Notes: generated by a model from the sequence alone, not told the origin. Shown: positions 16,943 through 28,007, counted from the stretch's first letter. The stretch is DNA of 41,275 bases from an uncultured Alphaproteobacteria bacterium (GCA_947259795.1 CAMYNJ010000145.1:1-41275), one strand, 5' to 3'. Program-made: numbers and translations.

Positions 16943-17779
16943 TCAGAAACATCCCTTGTAGTTTTTCTCGACGCAGTCGCGTGCCAAATGCTGGGCCCGC
17001 AGAATGTCCGCTGATGGCATTCGCTCGGCTACAAGATCCCTATATTTCGCCCCTTTCTTATCGCCTTGCGCCGCCGCGATATCGAACAGCATATGCGCCA
17101 TTACATAGTCCCGCTCGACACCTCCAGCATCGCGATACATCTGCCCAAGTGCGACACCGCGCCCAAGGCTGTACATCAGCCCCAGATTGCGCTGCGCTGG
17201 CAAGTACCCCTGCTCCGCCGAACTGCGGAACCAGGCAACCGCCTCCGCATCGTTCTGCTTAACGCCTTTCCCGTCGCGGAACTTTATCCCGAGACTGAAC
17301 TGCGCTGCGGCATGGCCCTGCTCCGCCGCCTTGCGATACCATTTTACCGCTTCCGTATTGTTCTTTTTGACACCCCGCCCAAGGCTATACATCAGCCCCA
17401 AGTTGTTCTGTGCCCACATGTAGTCTTGTTCCGCCGATCTGCGGAACCAGGCAACCGCCTCCGCATCGTTCTGCTTGACGCCTTTCTCGTCGCGGTACAT
17501 CAGCCCGAGATTGTTCTGCGCCGCCGCGCTCCCCTGCTTAGCCGCCTTTCGGAACCAGTTGACCGCTTCCTTGTTGTCGTGCGCGACACCCTGACCAAGA
17601 GAGTACATGACGCCGAGATTGTTCTGCGCGGCTGCCAGTCCCTGTTCTGCCGCGGCGGAACAGACCGCGCGCGCGTGTGTGTAATCTCGCCGATTGAAGG
17701 CATCCCAGCAGCCATAATCCGGCCCCATATCCACACAAGCGCTAACGACAAGAACAGACAGAACAACAAAATACCGCAT
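16943..17779 (-). CDS. Sel1-repeat (SLR/TPR-like) lipoprotein
   Basis: Tandem 36-aa units such as AEQGLAAAQNNLGVMYSLGQGVAHDNKEAVNWFRKA and KQGSAAAQNNLGLMYRDEKGVKQNDAEAVAWFRRS; lipobox VVSAC. Confidence 0.92.
   Translation of the reverse strand: MRYFVVLSVLVVSACVDMGPDYGCWDAFNRRDYTHARAVCSAAAEQGLAAAQNNLGVMYSLGQGVAHDNKEAVNWFRKAAKQGSAAAQNNLGLMYRDEKGVKQNDAEAVAWFRRSAEQDYMWAQNNLGLMYSLGRGVKKNNTEAVKWYRKAAEQGHAAAQFSLGIKFRDGKGVKQNDAEAVAWFRSSAEQGYLPAQRNLGLMYSLGRGVALGQMYRDAGGVERDYVMAHMLFDIAAAQGDKKGAKYRDLVAERMPSADILRAQHLARDCVEKNYKGCF
17224..17500 (-). repeat. Near-identical nucleotide repeat units within the Sel1 gene
   Basis: TGCGGAACCAGGCAACCGCCTCCGCATCGTTCTGCTT at 17224 recurs identically at 17440, spacing 216 bp (two 108-bp units). 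Confidence 0.85.
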
Positions 17780-18614
17780 CGCCTTCTCCTCTCGGGGAAA
17801 TGATAACCCGATTTCAATTCGGAGGTCGCTCCTCAATCGTTGTTGATGCTGCAGCCCTTACTATCGCCGTTGTCTCCGGGGCGAATCCAGGTTGTCACCA
17901 CCGAGGGCGTTGACGTGCGCGCCGCGCCCGAAGACCGAATTGCCGGGGCCGTTGTCGGCCATCTGAACGCCGCCGGCCACCTGATTTCCGCCGCTGGACG
18001 AATCGCCGTTTCGCCGACCACGCCCCCACCGCCACCCGGCAGGTGCCCGCCAATACCCGGATGCCCATCGTCCCGCTCGAAATCGCCATTGCCGAATGCC
18101 GTTGCCGGGCCCGGCGGGTAATCGTCGATGGGTTTGTTGGTGCCCAGGCTGCAGCCGGAAGTCGTCAGCGTCACGCCCTCTAAGGCAATTTTCACCCGGC
18201 TTTTGCAGCGGTTCTCGTATTTTCCCATCTACGGCCGTCATTTTGGGATTTGCCGCCCGGCGAGACCGCTCTATCCAAGGTTTGCTTTGCTCAACACGAC
18301 CCCAACCGAGCCGGGTCAAACTGACTAACAATTCGTAAACAAAACGAATGCTCGACTGATTTATTCCACCTTATTCAGAAATTTTGCGTAGTTCCGCCGC
18401 AGTCGCACGAGACGCATGGCCTGCTAGCATCAGTTGGACAAAAGCCGTCAAAGGACCTTGCTTTGGGTATACGGTCGACAGGCTTAGACGACGAAAAGGA
18501 TATTCACAGTCGGCTTCGGGTCAATTCCGCTCCTTCGTGGCGGAGCTGGCGATTGACCGGTTTGCACAAACAAGCGGAAGCCGGAACAAGCGGCTTCATT
18601 CATGAGTCCATGAT

Positions 18615-19793
18615 CTAGACCAACCGGCGCTTTTCCAGCTTTGCCTCGTCGAGGACAATCCCCAGCCCCGGCGCATCGGGCAGCGTGATGCATCCCTTCT
18701 TGTCGGCCTTGATCGGCTCGGCCAGCATGAAGTCGCGCCGCGCCGGCGTCCATTCCGGCGGGTCGATCGGAAATTCCAGCCAAGGCCTGCCCTTGCAGCC
18801 GGCGAACAGATGCGCATTGGCCAGCAATCCGATACCGTTGCCCCATGTATGCGGCGTGAAGGCTACGCCTGCAGCGGCAGCGATCTTCGCCAGCCGCGCC
18901 ACCCCGGCGATGCCGCAGGTCTGGGTCGCGTCGGGCTGCAGCACATCGACGCAGCGGCGCTCGATCAGATCCTCCAGCAAATGCGCCTCGCGGGTCAGCT
19001 CGCCGCCGGCGATCCGTACCGACACGGCGTTATTCAGCACCGCCATGCCGCGCCAGTCGCTGCGATGCAGCGGCTCTTCCATCCAGTAGACGCCGAGCCG
19101 ATCCAGCTCTCGCGCGACGACGAGGGCCTGGTGATAGGTCCAGGCCGGCGCGGTATCCCACGGCATGCGCCAGCCCTGATTGCAGTCGACCAGAATTTCG
19201 ATCTTGTCACCGACCGCGCGGCGGACAGCTACAAGCGCGCTGATATCGTCGCGCCAGTCGCCCCGGTGGAAGCGGATCTTGACCGCCGGAAAGCCCTTGT
19301 CGCGCAGCGCGCAGACCTTCTCCACCATCTCGCCGCCGTCGCACGACACGCCCATCGAGGCGTAACAGGGCACCGTCGCCGACGATCCGCCCAGCATGCG
19401 CCAGACCGGTTGTCCCTTGATCTTGCCCGTCAGATCCCACAGCGCCAGATCCAGCGCCCAGGGACGCCCGCCATGGAAGTCGATATTGCTCAGCACCGCA
19501 TGATGCCGGTCCAGGTCGAACGGGTCCGTGCCGATGAAGAGATCGAGATAGTCCTCGATTCCCTCCATGGCCGAGCCGGCCCCGATGCCGACCGCGCCGT
19601 CGGCGGTCGTCACCCTTACGATGGTGGCGTCGAAATGCGCGCGCGGCCGGCTGTCCCAGGCCGGCCGGAACGGCGGATTGAGCGGCAGGCGGTATCGCTC
19701 CAACGCGATCTTGTCTATCTTGCTCGCGCCGGGCGGCGCGGCCACCAGGCGGCGCGCCGGTGACGGTTTCGATTCTTTTTCGATTACAGCCAT
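18615..19793 (-). CDS. Mandelate racemase/muconate lactonizing enzyme family protein (enolase superfamily)
   Basis: GIGAGSAMEGIEDYLDLFIG; PWALDLALWDLTGKIKGQPVWRMLGG; PAVKIRFHRGDW; EEPLHRSDW; FTPHTWGNGIG. Start at MAVIEKESK. Confidence 0.88.
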   Translation of the reverse strand: MAVIEKESKPSPARRLVAAPPGASKIDKIALERYRLPLNPPFRPAWDSRPRAHFDATIVRVTTADGAVGIGAGSAMEGIEDYLDLFIGTDPFDLDRHHAVLSNIDFHGGRPWALDLALWDLTGKIKGQPVWRMLGGSSATVPCYASMGVSCDGGEMVEKVCALRDKGFPAVKIRFHRGDWRDDISALVAVRRAVGDKIEILVDCNQGWRMPWDTAPAWTYHQALVVARELDRLGVYWMEEPLHRSDWRGMAVLNNAVSVRIAGGELTREAHLLEDLIERRCVDVLQPDATQTCGIAGVARLAKIAAAAGVAFTPHTWGNGIGLLANAHLFAGCKGRPWLEFPIDPPEWTPARRDFMLAEPIKADKKGCITLPDAPGLGIVLDEAKLEKRRLV

Positions 19794-20032
19794 GTTCGGG
19801 AAATCCAGCGATCCTTGGTATTGGTCCGATGGATAACATTCGCAATAAAAAAAGGTAAAATTGTGATGACTCGTGACGATGTCGAGATTCTCGAAAGCGA
19901 ACCCTTCTGGCAGGGCTTTTCCGGGTGGGCCGGCTGTGACGTGAATGGCCGGCCGGGGATGCTTGATTCGCGCGTGGCCCAACGCTAGTTTGCGCCTGCC
20001 GGGCAGGCCCTATTTCACAGCACAGAGACATC

Positions 20033-21034
20033 ATGGACATTCGCGAAGGATTTACCGACGCCATCGGCAATACGCCGCTGATCAAGCTGCGCAAGGCGTC
20101 GGAACTGACGGGCTGTACGATCCTGGGCAAGGCCGAATTCATGAACCCGGGCGGCTCGGTCAAGGACCGCGCGGCGCTGGCCATCGTCGAGGACGCCGAA
20201 CGGCGGGGCAAGCTGCGGCCCGGCGGCGTCATCGTCGAGGGCACGGCGGGCAATACCGGCATCGGCCTGGCGCTGGTCGCCGATGCGCGAGGCTATCGTA
20301 CGATCATCGTCATCCCCGAGACCCAGAGCCAGGAAAAAAAGGACATGATCCGCCTGGCCGGCGCAGAACTGCGCGAGGTTCCCGCGGTGCCGTACAAGAA
20401 CCCCGACAACTACGTGAAGGTCTCCGGCCGGCTGGCCGAGGAACTGAGCAAGAGCGAACCGAACGGCGCGATCTGGGCCAACCAGTTCGACAATACGGCA
20501 AACCGCGACGGCCATTACCGCACCACCGGCCCGGAAATCTGGAACCAGACCGACGGAAAGGTCGATGGATTCATCTGTTCGGTCGGCAGCGGCGGCACGC
20601 TGGGCGGCGTTTCCATGGCGTTGAAGGAGCGCAACAAGGATGTCGTCGTCGGGCTGGCCGATCCGATGGGGTCCGCACTCTACAATTTCTACGATCATGG
20701 CGAATTGAAGTCGGAAGGATCGTCAATCACCGAAGGCATCGGCCAGGGCCGCATCACCGACAATCTGGAGGGCGTGCAGGTCGACGTTTCATTCCGGGTG
20801 CCCGACGCCGAGGCGCTGCCGGTGGTGTTCGACCTCGTGCTGGAGGAAGGGCTATGCCTGGGCGGGTCCAGCGGCATCAATGTCGCCGGGGCGATCCGGC
20901 TGGCGAAGCATATGGGCCCGGGCCACACCATCGTCACGCTGTTCTGCGATTCCGGGCAGCGCTATATGTCGAAACTGTTCAACCCGGCATTCCTTCGCGA
21001 GAAGGGCCTGCCGACGCCTTCATGGCTGGAGTGA
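20033..21034 (+). CDS. cysK: Cysteine synthase A
   Basis: AIGNTPLIKLRKASELTGCTILGKAEFMNPGGSVKDRAALAIVEDAE; GTAGNTGIGLALVADARGY; CSVGSGGTLGGVS; LGGSSGINVAGAIRLA. Confidence 0.92.
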   Translation: MDIREGFTDAIGNTPLIKLRKASELTGCTILGKAEFMNPGGSVKDRAALAIVEDAERRGKLRPGGVIVEGTAGNTGIGLALVADARGYRTIIVIPETQSQEKKDMIRLAGAELREVPAVPYKNPDNYVKVSGRLAEELSKSEPNGAIWANQFDNTANRDGHYRTTGPEIWNQTDGKVDGFICSVGSGGTLGGVSMALKERNKDVVVGLADPMGSALYNFYDHGELKSEGSSITEGIGQGRITDNLEGVQVDVSFRVPDAEALPVVFDLVLEEGLCLGGSSGINVAGAIRLAKHMGPGHTIVTLFCDSGQRYMSKLFNPAFLREKGLPTPSWLE

Positions 21035-21038
21035 CCTT

Positions 21039-21740
21039 ATGACCGAGGAGCTGTTCCGCGAGGATTCCTATCTGCGCGAGTGCGAGGCGACGGTGACCGC
21101 GGCAACGCCCGGCAAGGTGATCCTGGACCGCACCGTGTTTTACCCGACCGGTGGCGGCCAGCCCGGCGACAGTGGCGTTCTGGTTCTGCCCGACGGATCG
21201 GAACTGGCGATTATCAACACGGTGAAGGACGAGGCCGCCATCGCCCATCTCTGTGCCGAGGACGCCGCCCTGCCCGCCTCTGGTACGAAAGTGACGGCGC
21301 GCCTCGACTGGGACAGGCGTTATCGTCACATGCGCATGCATAGCTGCATGCATTTGTTGTGCGCGGCCGTGCCCTGCGGAGTCACCGGCGGGCAGATCGG
21401 CGCGGAGAAGAGCCGCATTGATTTCGACACCGGCGATCATGTGCTGGACAAGGAGCAGATCACCGCCGAGTTGAATCGGCTGATTGAGGAAGACAGGCCA
21501 CTGTCGCACCGATGGGTCGCCGATGGCGAACTGGACGCCAATCCGGATCTGGTGCGCACGATGTCGGTCCAGCCGCCGCGTGGCGGCGGCCGCATCCGGC
21601 TGATGGAGGTCGAGGGCGTCGACCTGCAACCCTGCGGCGGCACCCATGTAGCGCGCACCGGCGAGATCGGCAAGGTCGCGGTGTCCAAAATCGAAAACAA
21701 GGGCAAACGAAACCGCCGCGTGAACGTGGTTTTTGTTTGA
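21039..21740 (+). CDS. Alanyl-tRNA editing protein AlaX-like
   Basis: TVFYPTGGGQPGDSGVL; HMRMHSCMHLLCAAV; CGGTHVARTGEIGKVAV: AlaX zinc-site motifs. Confidence 0.9.
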   Translation: MTEELFREDSYLRECEATVTAATPGKVILDRTVFYPTGGGQPGDSGVLVLPDGSELAIINTVKDEAAIAHLCAEDAALPASGTKVTARLDWDRRYRHMRMHSCMHLLCAAVPCGVTGGQIGAEKSRIDFDTGDHVLDKEQITAELNRLIEEDRPLSHRWVADGELDANPDLVRTMSVQPPRGGGRIRLMEVEGVDLQPCGGTHVARTGEIGKVAVSKIENKGKRNRRVNVVFV

Positions 21741-21767
21741 ATTACTGAGCATTAAGGAAATTTTCTT

Positions 21768-22622
21768 ATGACTTACGCGAATCCAGAGGCGCTTGTCAGC
21801 ACGGAGTGGCTTGCGGCTCATTTGAATGCGCCGGATGTCCGCGTGGTCGACGGCAGTTGGCATATGCCGGCCGCCAACCGGGATCCGAGCGCCGAATATG
21901 ACGAGCAGCATATTCCCGGCGCCGTATTCTTCGACATTGACGACATCGCCGACAGCGACTCCACGCTGCCCCATATGCTGCCGAGTCCGGAGAAATTCGC
22001 CTCACGGGTTCGCAAGCTGGGGCTGGGCGACGGCAACCGCATCGTCGTTTACGACACCACCGGCGTCTCGGCCGCCGCACGGGTCTGGTGGATGTTCCGC
22101 GTGTTCGGCCATGAGGATGTCGCCGTGCTGGACGGCGGCCTGCATAAATGGCTAGCCGAGGGACATCCCGTCACTGCCGAAAAATCCACGCCGCAGGAGC
22201 GTCATTTCACGGCGCGCACCAACAGTTTCCTGATCCGCGACTACCACCAGGTGCTGGCCAACTGCAGGACCAACCGGGAACAGTTCCTTGACTCCCGCTC
22301 CGTCGGCCGTTTCAAGGGAACCGAGCCGGAACCGAGGGAGGGATTGCCCAGCGGCCACGCGCCGGGCGCGATCAACCTTCCCTACTCGCGGATGCTGGAC
22401 CTGGCAGACAAGACCATGCTGCCGGCCGACGAGATCATGGACGCCTTCGAGGACGCCGGCATCGATCTCGACAAGCCGATGCTGACCAGTTGCGGCTCCG
22501 GCGTCACCGCCTGCATCCTGTCGCTGGGGCTCTATCTGATCGGCAGGGAGGAAGTGCCGGTGTTCGACGGGTCCTGGACCGAATGGGCGAGCAATCCGGA
22601 CTCGCCAATCGAGACGTCCTGA
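21768..22622 (+). CDS. Thiosulfate/3-mercaptopyruvate sulfurtransferase
   Basis: Double rhodanese; VRVVDGSWHMP...HIPGAVFFDIDDIADSDSTLPHMLPSPEKFASRVRKLGLGDG; active site TSCGSGVTACIL. Confidence 0.93.
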   Translation: MTYANPEALVSTEWLAAHLNAPDVRVVDGSWHMPAANRDPSAEYDEQHIPGAVFFDIDDIADSDSTLPHMLPSPEKFASRVRKLGLGDGNRIVVYDTTGVSAAARVWWMFRVFGHEDVAVLDGGLHKWLAEGHPVTAEKSTPQERHFTARTNSFLIRDYHQVLANCRTNREQFLDSRSVGRFKGTEPEPREGLPSGHAPGAINLPYSRMLDLADKTMLPADEIMDAFEDAGIDLDKPMLTSCGSGVTACILSLGLYLIGREEVPVFDGSWTEWASNPDSPIETS

Positions 22623-22624
22623 TC

Positions 22625-23599
22625 ATGGACATCCGGCCCGTCGAGGATGGCGATATCGAAGCCGTCGTCGCGCTCTGGGAGTCCTGCGACCTGCTGCGGC
22701 CCTGGAACGACCCTCATGCCGACATCGCCCGCGCGCGCGCAGCGCCGCAATCGAAAATCTTCGTCATGGCCGACCAGGACGGGACGATTGTCGCCAGCAT
22801 CATGGCCGGCGACGACGGGCATCGCGGATGGCCCTACTATGTGGCGGTCTCGCCGGACCGGCGCGGCGAGGGGCTGGGCAAGGCAATCATGGAACATGCC
22901 GAGGTCTGGCTGAAGACCGGGGGCGTCACTAAAGTTAATCTGATGATCCGGGGCGGCAACCCGGTGCAGGCGTTCTACGAGGCGGTGGGTTACCAGGTCG
23001 AAGACCGTATCGTCATGGCCAAATGGCTGGCCGAGCCGCCGCTGCACGACGAACCACCCAAGCTTGACGTCACCATCACCTATCTGGAAATGCTGGAACA
23101 GCCGGTGCGCGGACCCGCCCGCCCGCCGCGCCTGACGGAAAAAATCGCCCTGATGCGGGCCGAGCGGCCAACGGTGGGTTTCTACCGGTATCTGTACAAT
23201 GCAGTCGGTGAGTCCTGGCTGTGGTACGAACGCAACCAGCTTTCCGATGAGGCGCTTACGGCGATTATCCAGGACGAAAAGGTCGAGGTTTGCGTGCTCT
23301 ATTACGGCGGCACGCCCGCGGGCTATGCGGAACTGGACCTTCGCCAGGACGGGGAAGTCGAACTCGCCTATTTCGGCCTGATCCCGGACTATATTGGCCT
23401 GGGGCTGGGCAGCTATTTACTCGACTGGGCGATCGATGCCGCCTGGTCCAGAAAACCATCGCGGCTATGGGTCCATACCTGTTCCCTGGACCATCCTGCC
23501 GCCCTGCCCGTTTACCAGAAGGCCGGGTTCACGCCTTATGATCAGGAAACGGTGAAAATTCCGGAATCCCGGTCGAACAGTGCCGGCCCGGTGCAATAG
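22625..23599 (+). CDS. Two-domain GNAT acetyltransferase
   Basis: N-terminal GNAT YYVAVSPDRRGEGLGKAIMEHAEVWL...NPVQAFYEAVGYQ; C-terminal GNAT YFGLIPDYIGLGLGSYLLDWAIDAAW...HPAALPVYQKAGFTPY. Confidence 0.87.
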   Translation: MDIRPVEDGDIEAVVALWESCDLLRPWNDPHADIARARAAPQSKIFVMADQDGTIVASIMAGDDGHRGWPYYVAVSPDRRGEGLGKAIMEHAEVWLKTGGVTKVNLMIRGGNPVQAFYEAVGYQVEDRIVMAKWLAEPPLHDEPPKLDVTITYLEMLEQPVRGPARPPRLTEKIALMRAERPTVGFYRYLYNAVGESWLWYERNQLSDEALTAIIQDEKVEVCVLYYGGTPAGYAELDLRQDGEVELAYFGLIPDYIGLGLGSYLLDWAIDAAWSRKPSRLWVHTCSLDHPAALPVYQKAGFTPYDQETVKIPESRSNSAGPVQ

Positions 23600-25324
23600 A
23601 TGCGTTCCGAGATCGAAAACCGGCTGAATGAGGCCAAGATCCTGCACCGACAGGGCAGGGCCGATCTGGCGGCTCCGGTCTACGAGGCCATCCTTGAAGA
23701 GCAGCCGGACCATCCCGAGGCCTTGCATCTTTCCGGAGTCGCGCTGCTTCAGTCGGGCGATGCGGCCGGCGCGGAAGCGATTCTTGTCCGCGCGGTCGAC
23801 CTCGCGCCCGAAAATCCGAAAGCGGTGAACAATTTGGGCGTTGCGCTGTCGCGGCAGGGACGTCACGAAGAGGCGGCCGTACGGTTCGAAAGGGCTATTG
23901 CGCTGGACGACTGTTTCACCGAAGCGCATTTCAATCTCGGTCAGGCATTGCAGGCCCAGTCGCGATGGGCGGGTGCCGCGGCTAGTTATCAGCGCGCGAT
24001 CGAACTCGACCCGCACCATGCCGGTGCGCACAACAATCTCGGCACTGTTCTTCTTATCAACGGGCATTTCACGCGGGCCGCCGAAATTTACCGGGCCGCC
24101 ACCCGCCTGCAACCGGATTTGCCGGAACCGCTGGGCAACCTGGTTTCAGCCCTCGAACTGATGAACAGGATCGACGAGGCGACCGCCGTGGGCGAACGCC
24201 TGGCCAAACTGGCCCCCGACATGCCGGCCGTCCGCGTGCTGCGCGCCAGGGTCGCCCGCCGAGAGGGCCGGTTCGAGGACGCGAGGGATGAACTCCTCTC
24301 GGTTCTTACTGAAGCAGTAAAGACGGGCGTTCGCTATCCAGCCTTGCACGAACTGGCGCTGGTTCTCGACCGGCTGGGCGACTATTCCGGCGCATTCGCC
24401 GCAGCCAGGGACTCGAACGAACTGCAGCAAACGCTCCCCGACGCTATACGCTGGGAAATGAATGAGATTCCGGCGCAGATCGCGAAATACCGCAAATGGT
24501 TCACCGCCGAACGCTTGGCTTCTGCGCCGCCGGCGCCATCCGGCGGGGTTGGTGCACCGGTATTTTTCGTCGGCTTCCCGCGTTCGGGCACGACCCTGAT
24601 GGAGCAAATCCTCGCCTCTCATCCGGCGCTGGTGACAACCGGGGAAAACTCTCCGCTAAGCTCGCTCTTCACGGAGGCAAAGGAAGCTATCGGCCGGCAG
24701 GCGCAGTGGCCCGAAGACCTTCCGGCACTCACCTCCGACGAAACCGCCGTTCTGCGAGAACTGTTCATGGAAAAGGCGCGTGCGGTCACCGGTTCCGATC
24801 TGTCCAGCCAGCGGCTGGTCGACAAGATGCCGATGAACATCATACATCTCGGCCTCATCAACTGGATGTTTCCCGAATCGAAAACCGTCGTTGCGATCCG
24901 CGACCCGCGGGATGTCTGCCTGAGTTGCTACATGCAGCAATTCGCTCACAATGTCGGGATGGTCCAGTTCCTCGATCTCGAAAGAACCGGCCGGTTCTAT
25001 GCCGAAATCATGGGGTTGTGGCTGCAATATCGAAATGTCCTTGGCATCCCCTGGATCGAATATCGATACGAGGATCTGACCGGCGACTTCGATGGCACGG
25101 TGCGGCGTGTCCTCGATTTTATCGGCGTGGACTGGGACGATTCGGTCCAGCAATACGCCGATCATGCCCAGCAGCGAAACATTACCACCCCCAGTTACGA
25201 CTCGGTCACGCAGGCGATCAACAGAAAGGCCGTCGGGCGGTGGCGCAACTATGAAAGGGAACTGGCGCCGATCCTGCCGATTCTGGAGCCTTTCGTGAAG
25301 GAATTCGGTTACGAGCCGGGTTGA
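23600..25324 (+). CDS. TPR-repeat sulfotransferase family protein
   Basis: N-terminal TPRs ([32 protein letters not shown]...); [28 protein letters not shown]-loop; [14 protein letters not shown]. Confidence 0.92.
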   Translation: MRSEIENRLNEAKILHRQGRADLAAPVYEAILEEQPDHPEALHLSGVALLQSGDAAGAEAILVRAVDLAPENPKAVNNLGVALSRQGRHEEAAVRFERAIALDDCFTEAHFNLGQALQAQSRWAGAAASYQRAIELDPHHAGAHNNLGTVLLINGHFTRAAEIYRAATRLQPDLPEPLGNLVSALELMNRIDEATAVGERLAKLAPDMPAVRVLRARVARREGRFEDARDELLSVLTEAVKTGVRYPALHELALVLDRLGDYSGAFAAARDSNELQQTLPDAIRWEMNEIPAQIAKYRKWFTAERLASAPPAPSGGVGAPVFFVGFPRSGTTLMEQILASHPALVTTGENSPLSSLFTEAKEAIGRQAQWPEDLPALTSDETAVLRELFMEKARAVTGSDLSSQRLVDKMPMNIIHLGLINWMFPESKTVVAIRDPRDVCLSCYMQQFAHNVGMVQFLDLERTGRFYAEIMGLWLQYRNVLGIPWIEYRYEDLTGDFDGTVRRVLDFIGVDWDDSVQQYADHAQQRNITTPSYDSVTQAINRKAVGRWRNYERELAPILPILEPFVKEFGYEPG

Positions 25325-26358
25325 AGCATGTTTGCGACATAATCGGCAATTGCCGGCGACGCGGTCAGGCCGGGCGATTCGATGCCGAACAGATTGACCA
25401 GACCGGCCACGCCATGCTGCACCGGCCCCTGGATCACGAAGTCCTGCGATTGCGAGCCTTTCGGGACGAGCTTGGGGCGGATGCCGGCATAGCCGGGTTC
25501 CAGTACACCGTCCGGCAGGTCGGGCCAGTATTTGCGGATGGCGGCGTAGAAGCGATCGCCCCTTGCGGGATCTACGGCGTAGTCCATCGCCTCGATCCAC
25601 TCCACATCGGGGCCGAAACGCGCCCGGCCCCCGAGATCCAGCGTCAGGTGAACGCCCAGCCCGCCGGGCTCCGGCACGGGATAGATCAGCCGGCTGAAGG
25701 GCGATACCGGGGTAAGCGTGAAATAATTGCCCTTGGCCAGCCATTGCCGGGGAACGTGGTCCGCCGGGAAACCCGCCAGCCTGGCCGCAACGGCTGGTGC
25801 GCCTAGCCCAGCGCTGTTGACGACTATCCGGCAGTCCAGCGCCATCGGCATGTCACCACCCACCACAAGCACGACTCCGCCCTCCCCTACCCGTCCGGCC
25901 TCGACCGGCGCATTGAAGGCGATCATCGCACCATGTTCCTCCGCCTCGCCCCGATAGGCGAGCATCAGGCCATGGCTGTCGATGATCCCGGTGGAGGGCG
26001 ACAGCAGCGCGGCCGTGCCATGCAGCGCCGGTTCCTCGGACTCGCTCGCCGCGACGATCAGCTTGCCGCAGCGGCGATATTCGACGCCGCGTTCGGCGCA
26101 GTAGCGGTACAGCGCGTCGCGCCCCGCCACGCAGAACCGGGCTTTCAGGCTGTTCAGCGGGTAATAGATGCCGGCGTGGATGACTTCGCTGTTGCGCGAA
26201 CTGGTGTGAACGCCGATCTCGCCTTCGGATTCCAGGACGATCACCTCGCGGCCCGCACGCGCCAGGCGAGCGGCGATGGCCAGCCCCACCACGCCCGCGC
26301 CGATCACCACGCAGTCGGCCTTTTCCCTTTGCACGCGTCCTTTTCCCCCGATCCTCAA
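25309..26358 (-). CDS. FAD-dependent oxidoreductase, L-2-hydroxyglutarate dehydrogenase-like
   Basis: [66 protein letters not shown]: LhgO/L2HGDH signature. Confidence 0.88.
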   Translation of the reverse strand: MRIGGKGRVQREKADCVVIGAGVVGLAIAARLARAGREVIVLESEGEIGVHTSSRNSEVIHAGIYYPLNSLKARFCVAGRDALYRYCAERGVEYRRCGKLIVAASESEEPALHGTAALLSPSTGIIDSHGLMLAYRGEAEEHGAMIAFNAPVEAGRVGEGGVVLVVGGDMPMALDCRIVVNSAGLGAPAVAARLAGFPADHVPRQWLAKGNYFTLTPVSPFSRLIYPVPEPGGLGVHLTLDLGGRARFGPDVEWIEAMDYAVDPARGDRFYAAIRKYWPDLPDGVLEPGYAGIRPKLVPKGSQSQDFVIQGPVQHGVAGLVNLFGIESPGLTASPAIADYVANMLQPGS

Positions 26359-26440
26359 AAGCCGCTGGAATTGCCCCTGCCGGAATGCTTGAATGCAGCC
26401 CGACTAATAAACAAGCGGCGCAAACATAAGCGGAAAACAG

Positions 26441-27604
26441 ATGAAAGACGATACCCTGCTGGGCCATGCGGGCAACGCCCCGTTCGAAAATCACGGGGTG
26501 GTCAATCCTCCCGTCTATCACGCCTCTACCATCCTGTTCCCGACGCTGGAGGCGTTTCGGAACGTGGGCACGGCGAAGGTGCGTTACGGCCGCCGGGGAA
26601 CGCCGACCAGTTACGCGCTGGAAGAAGCCGTCACGGAACTGGAAGGCGGGCACGGCACAATATCCGTGTCGTCCGGAATGGCCGCAACGGCGTCTGCCTT
26701 GCTGGCCTGCCTGAAGGCGGGCGACCATCTGCTGGTTACCGACTCGGTCTATGCGCCGACCCGCCATTTCTGCGAGACCACGCTGAGGCGATATGGCGTG
26801 AAAACCGAATATTACGAGCCGCTGGTCGGTGGCGACATCGCGCGGCTCATCCGTCCGGAAACCGCGGTCGTCTTCGTCGAATCGCCGGGCACCGCCACTT
26901 TCGAGATCCAGGACGTCCCGGCCATTGCGACTGCGGCCCACAAGGCCGGCGCGCTGGTCATCGCCGACAACACCTGGGGCGCCGGTTATTACTTCAAGCC
27001 GCTGTCGAAGGGCGCCGATATCGTCGTACATGCGGGCACCAAATATGTCGTCGGCCATTCCGACACGATGATGGGGCTGGTCACCTGCGGCGACGCGGCG
27101 TTGTACAAGCAGATGCGCGACGACATCCAGTCGCTGGGCATGTGCGCCGGGCCGGACGACGCCTATCTCGCCCTGCGGGGCCTGCGGACCATGGGGGTCC
27201 GGCTGCCGCGTCATTACGAAAACGCAATGAAAGTGGCGCGCTGGCTGAAGGAGCGGCCCGAAGTCAAGCAGGTGATGTATCCGGCGCTGGAGGACGACCC
27301 CGGCCATGAGCTGTGGAAGCGGGATTTTACCGGCGCCTGCGGGCTGTTCGGCTTCGTGCTGCGTAATAGCGACCAGAAGGCGTTGGCCGCCATGATGGAC
27401 GGGCTGAAGCTACACGGCATGGGATTCAGTTGGGGCGGCTACGAGAGCCTGCTGATCCCGACCGCGCCCGCGAAGGCGCGCAGCGCAACGAAATGGGAGG
27501 TGGATGGCCAATGCATGCGCATCCATGTGGGGCTTGAAGATCCCGACGATCTGATCGCCGACCTTGAGGCCGGGCTGGAGCGTATGGAAAAGGCTGGAAA
27601 ATGA
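26441..27604 (+). CDS. metC: Cystathionine beta-lyase (PLP, Cys/Met metabolism)
   Basis: [75 protein letters not shown]. Confidence 0.9.
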   Translation: MKDDTLLGHAGNAPFENHGVVNPPVYHASTILFPTLEAFRNVGTAKVRYGRRGTPTSYALEEAVTELEGGHGTISVSSGMAATASALLACLKAGDHLLVTDSVYAPTRHFCETTLRRYGVKTEYYEPLVGGDIARLIRPETAVVFVESPGTATFEIQDVPAIATAAHKAGALVIADNTWGAGYYFKPLSKGADIVVHAGTKYVVGHSDTMMGLVTCGDAALYKQMRDDIQSLGMCAGPDDAYLALRGLRTMGVRLPRHYENAMKVARWLKERPEVKQVMYPALEDDPGHELWKRDFTGACGLFGFVLRNSDQKALAAMMDGLKLHGMGFSWGGYESLLIPTAPAKARSATKWEVDGQCMRIHVGLEDPDDLIADLEAGLERMEKAGK

Positions 27605-27966
27605 CGACATCCGACATCACAAGCGCCATCGCCTTCAACGCCGACGGACTGGTACCCGCGATCGCCCAGCAGCATGACACCGGCGAGGTGCTGATGATGG
27701 CCTGGATGAACGCGGAGTCGGTCGCCGAGACGCTGGCGACGGGACGCGTCTGCTATTGGTCGCGCTCGCGCGCCAAGCTGTGGCGCAAGGGCGAAAGCTC
27801 GGGCCATGAGCAGCATCTGGTGGAGATGCGCCTCGATTGCGACGGCGATACGCTGCTGCTGCTGGTCGACCAGACCGGCCCGGCCTGCCACACCAACCGC
27901 CGCAGCTGCTTCTACCGCGCGGTGCGCGACGGCAAACTGGTGACGATTGCGGAGCCGGTGGCGTAG
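27601..27966 (+). CDS. hisI: Phosphoribosyl-AMP cyclohydrolase
   Basis: [90 protein letters not shown]. Confidence 0.95.
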   Translation: MTTSDITSAIAFNADGLVPAIAQQHDTGEVLMMAWMNAESVAETLATGRVCYWSRSRAKLWRKGESSGHEQHLVEMRLDCDGDTLLLLVDQTGPACHTNRRSCFYRAVRDGKLVTIAEPVA

Positions 27967-28007
27967 ATTGTAGCCATGTTGAAAGTCGTCATCGCCATCA
28001 TGCCGGC

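Noticed and set aside
18384-18605. 73-aa plus ORF (MRSSAAVARDAWPASISW...)
   Set aside because: No motif, no clear ribosome-binding site; likely intergenic or an old conserved non-coding remnant.
26359-26440. SAM-type riboswitch upstream of metC
   Set aside because: The gap is only about 80 bp and shows no SAM-II/SAM-I consensus that I can recognise.
25853-27309. Long overlapping ORFs on both strands opposite lhgO-like and metC (484 aa minus, 458 aa plus)
   Set aside because: Shadow frames; the true frames have clear family motifs.
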